A DNA stretch of 64,000 nt from a virus: IMG/VR virus record IMGVR_UViG_3300032053_000040, positions 1 through 64,000 of that record; one strand, given 5' to 3'. Positions 33,973 to 41,463 of this stretch are shown piece by piece (within the stretch, counting starts at the first letter, position 1; every line of letters begins with the position of its first letter). The notes below the pieces were generated by a model. It was not told the origin of the DNA. It saw only the letters and a list, made by a program, of their open reading frames with translations, and did no database searches. The translations under genes were made by a program, and so were the position numbers.

Positions 33973-34317
33973 ATGGATAACGAAGAGTTCATGCGCATAG
34001 TGGGTTGTCGAATGGCTAAATGTCTATCAGTGCTGGAGCCAAAGGGGAAAGAGTATTCTCGTTCACATGACCGCCTATGGAACTTCCGGCGAGCTGGCGA
34101 GATTCTAGGAAACACTCCAGAAGACGCATGTCTAGGAATGATGGTGAAACATTTCGTCAGCATAATGGATATGGTCCGGGACTGCAACGAGGGCAAATCC
34201 ACCCCACAGGTGACCAAAGATGAGAAGTTCAACGATCTCCATAACTATCTCTACCTGCTCGAAGCCCTAATCAGCGAACACAACAATCCGACGCTGGAAG
34301 ATGATACCGAACTATGA
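33973..34317 (+). CDS. MazG-superfamily-like (DUF1599 / Nmad1 type) protein
   Basis: 114 residues from ATG 33973, with AGAGGTG 7 nt upstream. K-G-K-E-Y-S-R-S-H-D-R-L-W-N-F-R-R-A-G-E-I-L-G and later K-F-N-D-L-H-N-Y-L-Y-L-L-E-A match the DUF1599/Nmad1 pattern, a MazG-like fold often linked to nucleotide pool control or DNA modification in phages. E and D residues needed for metal binding are present in the helix (EKFND). Confidence 0.65.
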   Translation: MDNEEFMRIVGCRMAKCLSVLEPKGKEYSRSHDRLWNFRRAGEILGNTPEDACLGMMVKHFVSIMDMVRDCNEGKSTPQVTKDEKFNDLHNYLYLLEALISEHNNPTLEDDTEL

Positions 34318-34433
34318 AATACTTAGATGAACTGGATTTAACACCATTAGAGTTTATCTGGCTTGGGATAATAATTATAATGGCGACAATATGGTTGTTC
34401 CTAATAATCATATTGATTAGGGTATTTATTTAG
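34314..34433 (+). CDS. micro-protein with one membrane helix
   Basis: 39 residues, ATGA overlap. Short acidic start, then WLGIIIIMATIWLFLIIILI, a very hydrophobic single span. Unknown. Confidence 0.5.
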   Translation: MKYLDELDLTPLEFIWLGIIIIMATIWLFLIIILIRVFI

Positions 34434-34447
34434 GATGGAGACTTCTG

Positions 34448-34624
34448 GTGAGTATGACCAGCCAGTGCGACTCCTGTGGCGCCGAAACATGCGAAGGATG
34501 TACTGCCGTCCCTTTTATGAGCATCGAGACAGATGACGGCCTCCATCTCATCATTCCTCCGTGGAACAAGAAGAAGCCACCAGAAGAAGTGAAATCAAAA
34601 TGGGACGTCCCGATCTATATCTAA
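34448..34624 (+). CDS. small Cys-rich protein
   Basis: 58 residues, GTG start (ATG 34454 also possible). C-D-S-C and C-E-G-C near the N-terminus, a zinc-binding pair, then an acidic region and a Lys/Pro-rich tail. Directly before the nuclease gene. Confidence 0.5.
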   Translation: MSMTSQCDSCGAETCEGCTAVPFMSIETDDGLHLIIPPWNKKKPPEEVKSKWDVPIYI

Positions 34625-34628
34625 AACC

Positions 34629-35000
34629 ATGAAACCAAGATCAGCTAAAGCAAAAGGACGCTCGTTACAGAACGAGGTCCGCAACCAGATCTGCGACCAG
34701 ATGTTGATCTCTCCGATAGACGTTCGGTCCACTCCGTCGAGCTCATCAGGCTGCGACATAATCCTATCCGGTGCGGCTAGACAAAAATTTCCCTGGGCCG
34801 TCGAATGTAAAAAGGTAGAACGGCTCAACGTCTGGTCTGCCTGGGACCAGGCCGCCAGGAACGCAGCCAAAGAATCTCTCAATCCTCTCCTAGTGATCAA
34901 AAGGAACCGCAGCGAAACGCTGGTGGTCCTCAAGTGGGACGACTTCATGGAATTAAACAAGCAGAGGTGCAAATGTCCTCCGACAACGCCCTCGTCTTGA
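34629..35000 (+). CDS. PD-(D/E)xK nuclease, Holliday-junction-resolvase-like
   Basis: 123 residues. K-G-R-S-L-Q-N-E-V (about 10-18), S-S-S-S-G-C-D-I-I-L (Asp near 42) and V-E-C-K-K-V-E (Glu-x-Lys near 59-61) form the PD-D/ExK core, followed by W-S-A-W-D-Q-A. Typical of phage/archaeal recombination endonucleases that resolve branched DNA. C-terminus Cys/Pro-rich. Confidence 0.7.
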   Translation: MKPRSAKAKGRSLQNEVRNQICDQMLISPIDVRSTPSSSSGCDIILSGAARQKFPWAVECKKVERLNVWSAWDQAARNAAKESLNPLLVIKRNRSETLVVLKWDDFMELNKQRCKCPPTTPSS

Positions 35001-35212
35001 CCTACGATAGCAATTCAGACATCTACGAACTTGTAGATCGCGCCGTGGGGCAGCCAAACGAAAAAGGAATAACAGTCCTTCGAACTCCAAGTCTCTTCAG
35101 TGCTCTCTCGTGCGCAGAGTCCTATCTGAGGGAGAACCCGGTTGAATACGGTCTGAGGTTGCGTGGCTTCAATTCGCCTCGTGAAGATCCTGAGCCATCC
35201 AGTGGCGATTGA
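34973..35212 (+). CDS. hypothetical small protein
   Basis: 79 residues, ATG with GAGGTG upstream, overlapping the nuclease end by 28 nt. Begins DNALVLTYDSNSDIYELV. No motif recognised. Followed by a short gap with a TATA box. Confidence 0.5.
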   Translation: MSSDNALVLTYDSNSDIYELVDRAVGQPNEKGITVLRTPSLFSALSCAESYLRENPVEYGLRLRGFNSPREDPEPSSGD

Positions 35213-35216
35213 GATC

Positions 35217-35291
35217 ATGGTCTCACCAGTAGCGATGCGGATGACCATATTCCTGATCAAACTATCGATACTGACTATGATCTCCAGGTAA
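35217..35291 (+). CDS. possible 24-residue membrane peptide
   Basis: MVSPVAMRMTIF followed by a hydrophobic helix, ending just before the TATA-like TTTAAATA. No clear ribosome-binding site, so it may be chance. Confidence 0.25.
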   Translation: MVSPVAMRMTIFLIKLSILTMISR

Positions 35292-35336
35292 CTTTAAATA
35301 TCATAAAAACTTATTTAATAAACAGGTGGGTTTAGA

Positions 35337-35627
35337 TTGGACGACAAAATCCAAATCGAAACAATTGCCTGGCGAGATATTGAGCAAGATTTCATAGTCG
35401 AGCTTCATGCAGAAAAGGAGGTGTACCAGGAATTCTTAAAAATACTAGGCGACAACCAGCCTGAAAAGCAATATATCACCGCTCGCCACGATGGCAAAAA
35501 GGTTCTGGTCCGCACAATCCTAAACCGCGATCAGTTGAACAAGCTAATCATGCTTGCGTGCCCGGAAAGATACATGAAGCTCCAGGGTGAGATTGAAAGC
35601 GCAATTATCGAATCAAAATTACGGTAA
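35337..35627 (+). CDS. hypothetical protein
   Basis: 96 residues, TTG start preceded by AGGTGGGTTTAGA and a TATA box (TTTAAATA, ~35291-35299) 38 bp upstream. Alpha/beta with K-K-V-L-V-R-T-I-L-N-R-D and a helical end. No family recognised. Probably opens a new small operon. Confidence 0.6.
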   Translation: MDDKIQIETIAWRDIEQDFIVELHAEKEVYQEFLKILGDNQPEKQYITARHDGKKVLVRTILNRDQLNKLIMLACPERYMKLQGEIESAIIESKLR

Positions 35628-35642
35628 GGAGTGATTGAAAGA

Positions 35643-35993
35643 ATGAGTGAACTAGGCGAAGCGGTAGACGCCATTATGGAAACGGCACAGAAGGCATCGC
35701 ACATCAATTACGACAGTCGTGGAGACATGGAAGCCAAGAACAAAAAGCTGAGGATGATCTCACAGCTTCTTGGCGACATCAAAGGATACCTCAAGGAGGC
35801 CCAGAAAGCCGAAAAGGACGAAGCGGCCATGCTAGGCAGCATCTTCCTCACCGACAGCCGGCACGTCTCTCTGGACGAGTTCGAGGACGTTCTCGTAACG
35901 CCAGGAGAGGATGTACCAGCGGGCGATCTTGCAGAGGATATAGCCAATCCACCCGGCCTACTTTCTGGAGGAGACGACACGGAGGTATCTTGA
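35643..35993 (+). CDS. acidic helical protein
   Basis: 116 residues from ATG 35643 (GTG 35631 would extend by 4). Helical, charged (MEAKNKKLRMISQLLGDIKGYLKE), ending in an acidic Asp/Gly/Pro tail. Overlaps the next start by TTGA. Confidence 0.55.
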   Translation: MSELGEAVDAIMETAQKASHINYDSRGDMEAKNKKLRMISQLLGDIKGYLKEAQKAEKDEAAMLGSIFLTDSRHVSLDEFEDVLVTPGEDVPAGDLAEDIANPPGLLSGGDDTEVS

Positions 35994-36544
35994 GTTCAGG
36001 CCCCCTCCCCCCCTCCGCACCTCCCCCCCCTCCCCCGGGATCAACCGCCCAGCACAATGAATCACAGGACATATCCCTGCGCTCGGCACCGGGTACATGT
36101 TGTCCCGAAATGCAAATCAAGGACGGCATATGCGAAGGCTGCGGGAAAGTCTACATTGCGCAGAGGCTCGACGCACTTTACGCCAGGATCCCGGACTTCA
36201 AGTGTCTCGAAGGCTGCTCTCAGTGCTGCGGCGCGGCAGTCCCGATGCTCGAGATAGAGTCCGAGAGGTTCAAACACAAACGCCGCACCACGAACTTCCA
36301 CCATTGCCCACATCTTAAGAAAGGCAAATGCGACGAGTACGACAAGAGGCCGATGATCTGTCGAATGTTTGGCACCAGCGAGCACCCCCATCTCAGATGC
36401 CCGATAAACAAAAGCCCCAAGAAGCTATTGACACTGGGAGAGACCAACGAGATCATGAAGGAGTACGAGACGTTAGCTCCTCTCGGCCTACCGTTTCTGA
36501 TCAAACGAACTGGATCCATAAGGATCATAGGCAGGCGAGCATGA
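35990..36544 (+). CDS. YkgJ-like Cys-cluster protein
   Basis: 184 residues. A Pro-rich N-terminus is encoded by a C-tract; if TTG 35990 is not used, ATG 36111 gives ~144 residues. C-S-Q-C-C-G (about 80-85), then C-P-H-L-K-K-G-K-C-D-E-Y and R-P-M-I-C-R-M-F match the YkgJ/Fe-S cluster family (C-x-x-C-C and C-x(8)-C-x(8)-C). Likely binds Fe-S or zinc. N-terminal Cys/Gly (CEGCGKV) form an extra finger. Confidence 0.7.
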   Translation: MSSGPLPPSAPPPPPPGSTAQHNESQDISLRSAPGTCCPEMQIKDGICEGCGKVYIAQRLDALYARIPDFKCLEGCSQCCGAAVPMLEIESERFKHKRRTTNFHHCPHLKKGKCDEYDKRPMICRMFGTSEHPHLRCPINKSPKKLLTLGETNEIMKEYETLAPLGLPFLIKRTGSIRIIGRRA

Positions 36545-36651
36545 ACTGGGCTCTATCGTGGGCAGAGATCGTCGCGATTGTGGCATGTTTCCTAGCAGGA
36601 TTCCTGATGATTCCCATTCTTCGCGTCTTGGGGATCCGGGGGCGAACGTGA
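36541..36651 (+). CDS. micro-protein with one membrane helix
   Basis: 36 residues: AEIVAIVACFLAGFLMIPIL is a membrane span with basic end (RIRGRT-like). ATGA overlap upstream and GTGA overlap downstream show tight coupling. Confidence 0.5.
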   Translation: MNWALSWAEIVAIVACFLAGFLMIPILRVLGIRGRT

Positions 36652-36911
36652 GCAAGAAACGTGACATTCTAGCAGTCATCGCATCACTCATCTCCGTATT
36701 ATCCTTCCTGGCCTACCTGATATCAATTCTTAACGGTAGCGTCCCTATTTCGACGACCACGACCGACGACGGCCAGCAGACGATAGTGTACTTCAAGTTC
36801 ATAGACCAGGGCAATTACTACATCCTAGACTACAACGATAGCCTCCACCAGGTCGGCAAGAAAGACTTTGAGGATGCAGAGATCATGAAACCAGTGAGGA
36901 TACGGAAATGA
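36648..36911 (+). CDS. membrane-anchored protein
   Basis: 87 residues; GTG start overlapping the previous stop. N-terminal membrane helix (ILAVIASLISVLSFLAYLIS), then Thr-rich and a beta domain (VYFKFIDQGNYYILDYND). Pairs with the preceding micro-protein. Confidence 0.6.
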   Translation: MSKKRDILAVIASLISVLSFLAYLISILNGSVPISTTTTDDGQQTIVYFKFIDQGNYYILDYNDSLHQVGKKDFEDAEIMKPVRIRK

Positions 36912-37330
36912 CCGACAAGCTAACAACACATATCAAAGGACTAAGATATTATCACTCAGGTCACTCAGCATATGCAGCAAAACCGGATTGCATCATCGAC
37001 GAATCACCGCTGCAATTCGATTACTCCCTTTACCCAATGCCCCCTAGCAAATCGATGCTATCGAGCATATTATTTACTCCCCCCACAAAAAGTGATATCC
37101 GCGAACGCCTGGCAGCATTAGCACACGATCAATGGAGCGGCTGGATGAAGTACCTATTCAAGAAATGCCAGATGAACGATGACGGCACGGTGACGATTCC
37201 GGCCTGGGCAGTCGAAAGATGGTCCCGTCAGATGTTAACGGGATATAAAGACCTGCCAGAGGATGAGAAGGAGAGCGACCGGAAAGAGGCCGACAGATAC
37301 CTGATGATAATCAATGAGAACGGGAGGTGA
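36908..37330 (+). CDS. RyR-like small phage protein
   Basis: 140 residues. C-terminal half: A-H-D-Q-W-S-G-W-M-K-Y-L-F, then W-S-R-Q-M-L-T-G-Y-K-D-L-P-E-D-E-K-E-S-D-R, the pattern of a widespread phage/prophage domain related to RyR repeats (W-x(2)-W, L-P-E-x-E-K-x-S-D). Function unknown. N-terminal ~45 residues are His/Tyr-rich and extra. Confidence 0.65.
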   Translation: MTDKLTTHIKGLRYYHSGHSAYAAKPDCIIDESPLQFDYSLYPMPPSKSMLSSILFTPPTKSDIRERLAALAHDQWSGWMKYLFKKCQMNDDGTVTIPAWAVERWSRQMLTGYKDLPEDEKESDRKEADRYLMIINENGR

Positions 37331-37335
37331 TAGAT

Positions 37336-37617
37336 TTGATAGATAGGACAAAGATAGACGAAGCAATTAAAGAAATCAGTGAAGCCAAGGCACAAAACAG
37401 GGAACCAGAAGTTAGCCTTCTTGGTACCCTACTCGAATCCATTGCGTTGCACGTCGAAAGAAGGATAGACGAGAAGATAGCAGAGGCCCTAAATATTCGA
37501 AATAAGGAGATCAAGGATCTGCGTGGAGATAGAGACGACGCTAGAAAAGAGATCGCATGGCTACGAGCAAAAGAAGACAAAGGAATCTCCTCACCAAATG
37601 GAGGCACTGGAGGATAA
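37336..37617 (+). CDS. coiled-coil protein
   Basis: 93 residues from TTG 37336 (GGAGGTGA 6 nt before). Helical charged repeats (EISEAKAQNREPE and RRIDEKIAEALN), Glu/Lys/Arg-rich. No family. Confidence 0.55.
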   Translation: MIDRTKIDEAIKEISEAKAQNREPEVSLLGTLLESIALHVERRIDEKIAEALNIRNKEIKDLRGDRDDARKEIAWLRAKEDKGISSPNGGTGG

Positions 37618-37620
37618 GCC

Positions 37621-37899
37621 ATGACGCACAAGATCTACTATTCCAAAAAACAGGACGATGTTTATCTATCTTCCTGCTCCAGCCATGATCTCTTCTCATT
37701 TTACGCATACGCCAAGCTCACTGATGGTAGAATCGTCCGATATACTGAGATGTGTGATGGAGAACCAAGTGGAAAGTGGGACGATTATATATTCCTGGGA
37801 GAAGGGGATTGGTACCGCTCCTCAGATAAGCTTTTAGCAGGTCCTGATATCTGTAATTTTCCAGGATCCTCAGCAGCGGAGGCCGGTGACAAGTCATGA
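37621..37899 (+). CDS. hypothetical protein
   Basis: 92 residues. Tyr/Ser-rich N-terminus (KIYYSKKQDDVYLSS), beta-like, with a Gly/Asp C-terminal end. Overlaps the next gene by ATGA. No family. Confidence 0.55.
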   Translation: MTHKIYYSKKQDDVYLSSCSSHDLFSFYAYAKLTDGRIVRYTEMCDGEPSGKWDDYIFLGEGDWYRSSDKLLAGPDICNFPGSSAAEAGDKS

Positions 37900-38015
37900 G
37901 ATCCGAAGAGGAGATTCGAGAAATGCGTGAAAGTAACCACACACGCCGAGCAAATTTGAGTAGATGGATGGCGTTCCTCCGATGGTTCGGCCCGGAGAAG
38001 CAGGAGGAACGATGA
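37896..38015 (+). CDS. micro-protein, basic helical
   Basis: 39 residues, very charged (SEEEIREMRESNHTRR) with a Trp-rich amphipathic end. Coupled at both ends by ATGA overlaps. Confidence 0.5.
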   Translation: MRSEEEIREMRESNHTRRANLSRWMAFLRWFGPEKQEER

Positions 38016-38164
38016 CTGCAATTTTCTGGAGATGTCAGAACTGCGGAAAAGAATTCCCTGGCGGGATATACCCCACACGGCCGTGTGAATTCTGCCAAGG
38101 ATCTGTAGTAGAGTACACATATGCAGACCCTGAATTACAAATCGGAGGACACCATGCCCATTGA
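38012..38164 (+). CDS. small zinc-ribbon protein
   Basis: 50 residues: CQNC (about 8-11) and CEFC (about 25-28) with an acidic/His-rich tail. Zinc ribbon layout. Confidence 0.6.
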   Translation: MTAIFWRCQNCGKEFPGGIYPTRPCEFCQGSVVEYTYADPELQIGGHHAH

Positions 38165-38573
38165 CGACGCTTGGCTTCAGCGGGTGCGAGAACTTTGTGA
38201 TGATGAGTCGGCTAGAATATTCGAAGAAGAAATCCGAGGGATATTAGATACGCCCGATGCCCGAGCAAGACAGAAGGCTATTTATAAGTATCTCCTTGAA
38301 CATCTGAAAGAAGCCCTGGCCGAAATCGAGAAGATTTGGGTCGAGATCGATGAGCATACCTTAAAACGAATCGAAGCGGAAGCCAGATTAGGGGCATCTA
38401 TCCAAGATTTTGAAGAGAAAATTGAAGAGAGTGATACCAAACTCTCCCAGCTCCGCGAGGCGCTGGTGTGCGAGCGGGCAAAACCAATATGGGGCGACAA
38501 GGATGAAGCCCGCCATCTACTTGCCGAGGAATATCCTGATTTAGCCCCCTGGCGCGAAGAGGATGCGAAATGA
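38154..38573 (+). CDS. coiled-coil protein
   Basis: 139 residues from ATG 38154, behind GGAGGACACC. A long helical coiled coil (EHLKEALAEIEKIWVEIDEH, then FEEKIEESDTKLSQLREAL) covers most of it. No family; a structural or scaffold role is possible. Confidence 0.6.
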   Translation: MPIDDAWLQRVRELCDDESARIFEEEIRGILDTPDARARQKAIYKYLLEHLKEALAEIEKIWVEIDEHTLKRIEAEARLGASIQDFEEKIEESDTKLSQLREALVCERAKPIWGDKDEARHLLAEEYPDLAPWREEDAK

Positions 38574-38725
38574 GCGAGATGAAAGTCGATGCAGGAGTTG
38601 TTATTGATTTTGAGAATTCCACGGTAAGACAAGGACCCACTATTGTGGGCATGGTACGAGGTCTTGAAAAAGAGATCGTCGCCATCAAGAAGCGTCTCGA
38701 TGCCCTGGAGGATGCGAAATCTTGA
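38570..38725 (+). CDS. small coiled-coil protein
   Basis: 51 residues, ATGA overlap. Short strand segment (VIDFENSTVRQGPT) then a Lys/Glu coiled coil (EIVAIKKRLDALEDAK). Adjacent to the longer coiled-coil protein. Confidence 0.5.
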   Translation: MSEMKVDAGVVIDFENSTVRQGPTIVGMVRGLEKEIVAIKKRLDALEDAKS

Positions 38726-39165
38726 TAGATAGCGACGATCCGCATAATTGGTTATTGCTTTCTCGGATGCCCGAGTTTTGGGAGATGGCTGGTCATCTAT
38801 CCTCAGAAGAAACAACACAAAGATGGGCAGAGATTCCGGTATATTATAAACCATTGGCATATACTATTATTCGGTTATCAATCTGGATGCCAGGATGTTC
38901 GTGCTTCTTTTTTAGGCAAATGCTTTTCATATGTTATAAGCGCCTTTTAGAACGAGGGCAGATTGATCTTGAGAGAAAGCCCATCAAACCGGTTGATATT
39001 CACCTTCCCTATTATTGGTATGGGGATGGTGTTATGGTTCCACCTGAATATATTGTGAAGATCTCCAACGGGATCGTAGGTTTTAGGTGTGACGAATCGG
39101 TGGAAAAGTGCCTAATGAGCAAGGAAGAATGCAGATTTAGAGATGTCCTGGAGGAGAAGAGATGA
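38722..39165 (+). CDS. hypothetical protein
   Basis: 147 residues, TTG start overlapping the upstream stop. Contains a possible membrane-proximal hydrophobic segment with Cys/Phe (MPGCSCFFFRQMLFICYKRL), then strands with C-T-G/C residues. Cys in pairs (C-S-C). No family. Confidence 0.55.
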   Translation: MIDSDDPHNWLLLSRMPEFWEMAGHLSSEETTQRWAEIPVYYKPLAYTIIRLSIWMPGCSCFFFRQMLFICYKRLLERGQIDLERKPIKPVDIHLPYYWYGDGVMVPPEYIVKISNGIVGFRCDESVEKCLMSKEECRFRDVLEEKR

Positions 39166-39605
39166 AAGTCTACCTGGCAAGCAGTTGGAAGAACATTGTT
39201 ATGGTTCGAAAGGTAGCAGAGGATCTGAGGAAGAAAGACATCGAGGTAGAGGACTTCACCGACCCGTCAAATGGACACCATACCTTTTGCTGGCAGGATA
39301 TCGAACCATCGGTTCGGGCTCACCTAAATACCAAGACCTTTGTCCAGGATCATCGCACAGTAGAAGCCTATTTCGAGGACATAGGCAGGATTGAATGGTG
39401 CGATGCTCTCCTCATGATAATGCCCTGCGCTAAATCCTCGCATATCGAATTTGGATATGCCAAGGCTCTCGGGAAGAAGTGCCTCATATACTATCCAGGC
39501 GGCCTAGTGCAGGGCGAGTTCGAGACTATGTACGTAGGCGCAACCCTCATCACCGACGCCTGGGACGAAATCGTGTCCTACCTGAGGTGGGGGTATAGGA
39601 CATGA
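39162..39605 (+). CDS. nucleoside 2-deoxyribosyltransferase-like protein
   Basis: 147 residues. K-V-Y-L-A-S-S-W-K-N start, D-D-x-C-D-A-L-L-M-I-M-P and S-S-H-I-E-F-G-Y-A-K-A-L-G-K-K are the family signature (S-x-x-H-I/x-E-x-G-x-A). This family exchanges nucleobases on deoxyribose, or cleaves nucleotides as in defence/counter-defence proteins. The catalytic Glu is present (SSHIEFGYA). Confidence 0.75.
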   Translation: MKVYLASSWKNIVMVRKVAEDLRKKDIEVEDFTDPSNGHHTFCWQDIEPSVRAHLNTKTFVQDHRTVEAYFEDIGRIEWCDALLMIMPCAKSSHIEFGYAKALGKKCLIYYPGGLVQGEFETMYVGATLITDAWDEIVSYLRWGYRT

Positions 39606-39787
39606 TCACCGTAACCATTAGTATCAATGGCAAAACGATCTACGCCAGGAGCGCAAGACACACAGGAGATAGTGAAGACGGAGTAGCCATTTACACGCTT
39701 GACACTGGGGACAAGCTCCTCCATGTACGCAAGGATGGCGCCGTGGTCCTGGCGAAGAAGATGTTAGATACGATATTCGATATATGA
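39602..39787 (+). CDS. hypothetical small protein
   Basis: 61 residues, ATGA overlap. Beta-rich, ends in a helix (VVLAKKMLDTIFDI). No family. A 146-bp gap with a promoter follows. Confidence 0.5.
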   Translation: MITVTISINGKTIYARSARHTGDSEDGVAIYTLDTGDKLLHVRKDGAVVLAKKMLDTIFDI

Positions 39788-39843
39788 TCACAGAACAGAG
39801 GATGGATAAGGCAAATTGATATAACCGGCTGTTTTATAGGAAC

Positions 39844-39852
39844 TTTTAAATA
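39844..39852 (+). promoter_or_regulatory. TATA-like element before the signal-peptide gene
   Basis: TTTTAAATA, leaving an ~60-nt leader before ATG 39934. Consistent with an independent promoter. Confidence 0.5.
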
Positions 39853-39933
39853 CTAAAAACGTTCATAAATCCAAATCATCCCATAAGAATAAAGGTGGGC
39901 ACAAAAAAATAGCAACAGAGAGGTTTGATAGAA

Positions 39934-40416
39934 ATGTACGGAAAAGCAATGGTTGGATTGGTGATCATGCTCATATCAGCATGTTCAATGGTGGCAACGG
40001 CTGAAGACATCTCCCTCAAGGCTGGAGGTATCTCTATGAAATTCCCAGTTGAGGGTGTGGTATCAAAGCAAATTATAGGCCCCGAAGTTCAGCTCCTGAC
40101 GACCGGTGGAGCATCAGCTCACGTCTCAATTGAGTGCAGGGGCGAAGGGGTGTTCGCTTCGCTTCCGGCCCCGGAACAGGTGAAGGATGTTCTCACCAGG
40201 ATGCTGCCCACTGGCACAAAGGCAACTTATGAGTACGGCGACAATTGCGCAGTAATAGCCAAAAGCGACGGCAAATTCACAGCTATCGTCCCCATAGATC
40301 CCTGGCACTTTGCCTTGGCAAAATCGGACAACCGCGACCTGATCCAGGCAGTCATCATGGCAAAATTCAGTGGTCAGATGCTGACCAACTCCGGGGACGT
40401 TGACGAAAACCCATGA
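39934..40416 (+). CDS. secreted protein
   Basis: 160 residues from ATG 39934 (GAGAGGTTTGATAGAA before). Signal-like N-terminus (MYGKAMVGLVIMLISACSMV) with Cys in a lipobox-like position, then a beta/alpha domain. Single gene between promoter and terminator. Could be surface-exposed. Family unknown. Confidence 0.6.
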   Translation: MYGKAMVGLVIMLISACSMVATAEDISLKAGGISMKFPVEGVVSKQIIGPEVQLLTTGGASAHVSIECRGEGVFASLPAPEQVKDVLTRMLPTGTKATYEYGDNCAVIAKSDGKFTAIVPIDPWHFALAKSDNRDLIQAVIMAKFSGQMLTNSGDVDENP

Positions 40417-40418
40417 TC

Positions 40419-40449
40419 AGCGGTGACGACCGCTGTTTTTTAATTTTTT
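40419..40449 (+). terminator. hairpin terminator after secreted-protein gene
   Basis: AGCGGT (40419-40424), loop GACG, ACCGCT (40429-40434), then T-runs 40436-40441 and 40444-40450. Confidence 0.8.
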
Positions 40450-40464
40450 TGGGCGGAAAGATAA

Positions 40465-40584
40465 ATGGAAAACGAAACCAAGGATCAACGAGCCTATTCT
40501 AACAACGAAGATCCGAGCGGCAAAAAGACGCTTGAACCTATCGTCATCCACGGATTGGGCAGTGGAGAATATTCTTACTATTAA
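40465..40584 (+). CDS. micro-protein upstream of the tRNA gene
   Basis: 39 residues, polar and acidic, ends G-S-G-E-Y-S-Y-Y. ATG follows GGGCGGAAAGATAA, a weak site. It ends 8 bp before the tRNA. May be real but short. Confidence 0.35.
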   Translation: MENETKDQRAYSNNEDPSGKKTLEPIVIHGLGSGEYSYY

Positions 40585-40592
40585 CATGGGAT

Positions 40593-40679
40593 GCCGCTTT
40601 AGCTCAGGTAGGCCAGAGCGCCCGGCCTGTACTGAATCAGGAAACCGGAAGATCGCCGGTTCGACTCCGGCAAGCGGCT
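40593..40679 (+). tRNA. tRNA-Thr (UGU) with a 12-nt intron
   Basis: Acceptor GCCGCTT (40593) pairs with AAGCGGC and T73 (40679). D-stem GCTC/GAGC, T-arm GCCGG-TTCGACT-CCGGC. The anticodon region is CCCGG-CC-TGT-A, intron 40632-40643 (CTGAATCAGGAA), A-CCGGA. Anticodon TGT is 40628-40630. The intron sits at the canonical 37/38 site: exon CCTG pairs with intron CAGG, with 3-nt bulges TAC and AAA, a bulge-helix-bulge cut after the second bulge base. G1-C72 and T73 fit archaeal tRNA-Thr. C27-A43 is mispaired and C33 replaces U33. Confidence 0.8.
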
Positions 40680-40683
40680 TTGA

Positions 40684-40971
40684 ATGGAGAAAACAATGCA
40701 AACAAATTTCAAGATAGGCGATAAAGTTTTATTCCTGCCAGGAGCAGCTTATGGATCCAGGCCCTTTCCAGAGTGCGAACGAGGAACGATAACAGGCTTC
40801 TCCACAGGATTAAGGCCAAGATTATCCACCATCAAAGCATACGATCACAAAAACTTTGGTGGGCCGATGATCCAATCCCATCCTATAATTGTCAAATGGG
40901 ATAAGAAACAATTTAGATTGGCCATCTCCTCAATAAGTCCTAGCGATCTAATAAAACTGGATGACCTGTGA
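40684..40971 (+). CDS. hypothetical protein with SH3-like beta barrel
   Basis: 95 residues; ATG 40684 starts 5 bp after the tRNA, ATG 40696 (MQTNFKIGDKVLFLPG) is an alternative. F-K-I-G-D-K-V-L-F-L, R-G-T-I-T-G-F and W-D-K-K-Q-F-R suggest a small SH3/KOW-like barrel. Possible RNA/DNA-binding or inhibitor-type protein, inference only. Confidence 0.5.
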   Translation: MEKTMQTNFKIGDKVLFLPGAAYGSRPFPECERGTITGFSTGLRPRLSTIKAYDHKNFGGPMIQSHPIIVKWDKKQFRLAISSISPSDLIKLDDL

Positions 40972-41309
40972 TGTTCAACTGCATATTCGACGTTGACTGC
41001 GACACCTTCATAATAGAGCACATAAACTTGTTTGAACGACAGCAAGGCAACTTCAGTCGTCTAGTACGAAACCTGGGTAACCACGGCTACGAGATCCAGG
41101 TCCTCAAGCCAGCCTACCAAATGAGAGAGATCCTATCCCATCTAGGATTCATTCAGGTAGGAGAAGATTGGATAAAACCAAAGGGAAGTGGTGAGCTGCG
41201 CAAGATCCCACGATTCTCATCCGACCCAACGTTCGAGCCCTTTTTCGAATTTAAATTAAAATTGGCGCCAGATGCTGTTGCAGGAAACAAGACTTCTGAA
41301 ATTATCTAA
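40971..41309 (+). CDS. hypothetical protein
   Basis: 112 residues, GTG 40968 or ATG 40971. D-V-D-C-D-T-F-I-I-E-H-I-N near the start suggests an N-terminal strand with acidic residues, then alpha/beta. Overlaps the prior stop by 1 nt. No family. Confidence 0.5.
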   Translation: MFNCIFDVDCDTFIIEHINLFERQQGNFSRLVRNLGNHGYEIQVLKPAYQMREILSHLGFIQVGEDWIKPKGSGELRKIPRFSSDPTFEPFFEFKLKLAPDAVAGNKTSEII

Positions 41310-41463
41310 TAAGCAGCCATACGAAGGTTCCCACCTCACCGATTCCAAAGACTACCAGAATATGCCCCCTCCCCCGCCCACACCCCTACCTCACGAGCTC
41401 CAAATGCCCCTCAAAAGCATATTCGAGGCTATAGAGGATTATATCTCTCTAGCCAAAACTTAA
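41272..41463 (+). CDS. possible small Pro-rich protein
   Basis: 63 residues overlapping the previous gene, or 34 residues if ATG 41362 is the start. Contains a Pro stretch (PPPPPTPLP) followed by a helix (LKSIFEAIEDYISLAKT). The helix looks real; the start is unclear. Confidence 0.35.
   Translation: MLLQETRLLKLSNKQPYEGSHLTDSKDYQNMPPPPPTPLPHELQMPLKSIFEAIEDYISLAKT

Noticed and set aside
40593-40679. Reading the tRNA as tRNA-Tyr(GUA)
   Set aside because: GTA is preceded by a T, but that register leaves a C31-A39 mismatch and an intron out of the canonical position. G1-C72, T73 and an exact 12-nt BHB fit tRNA-Thr(UGU) better, despite C33.
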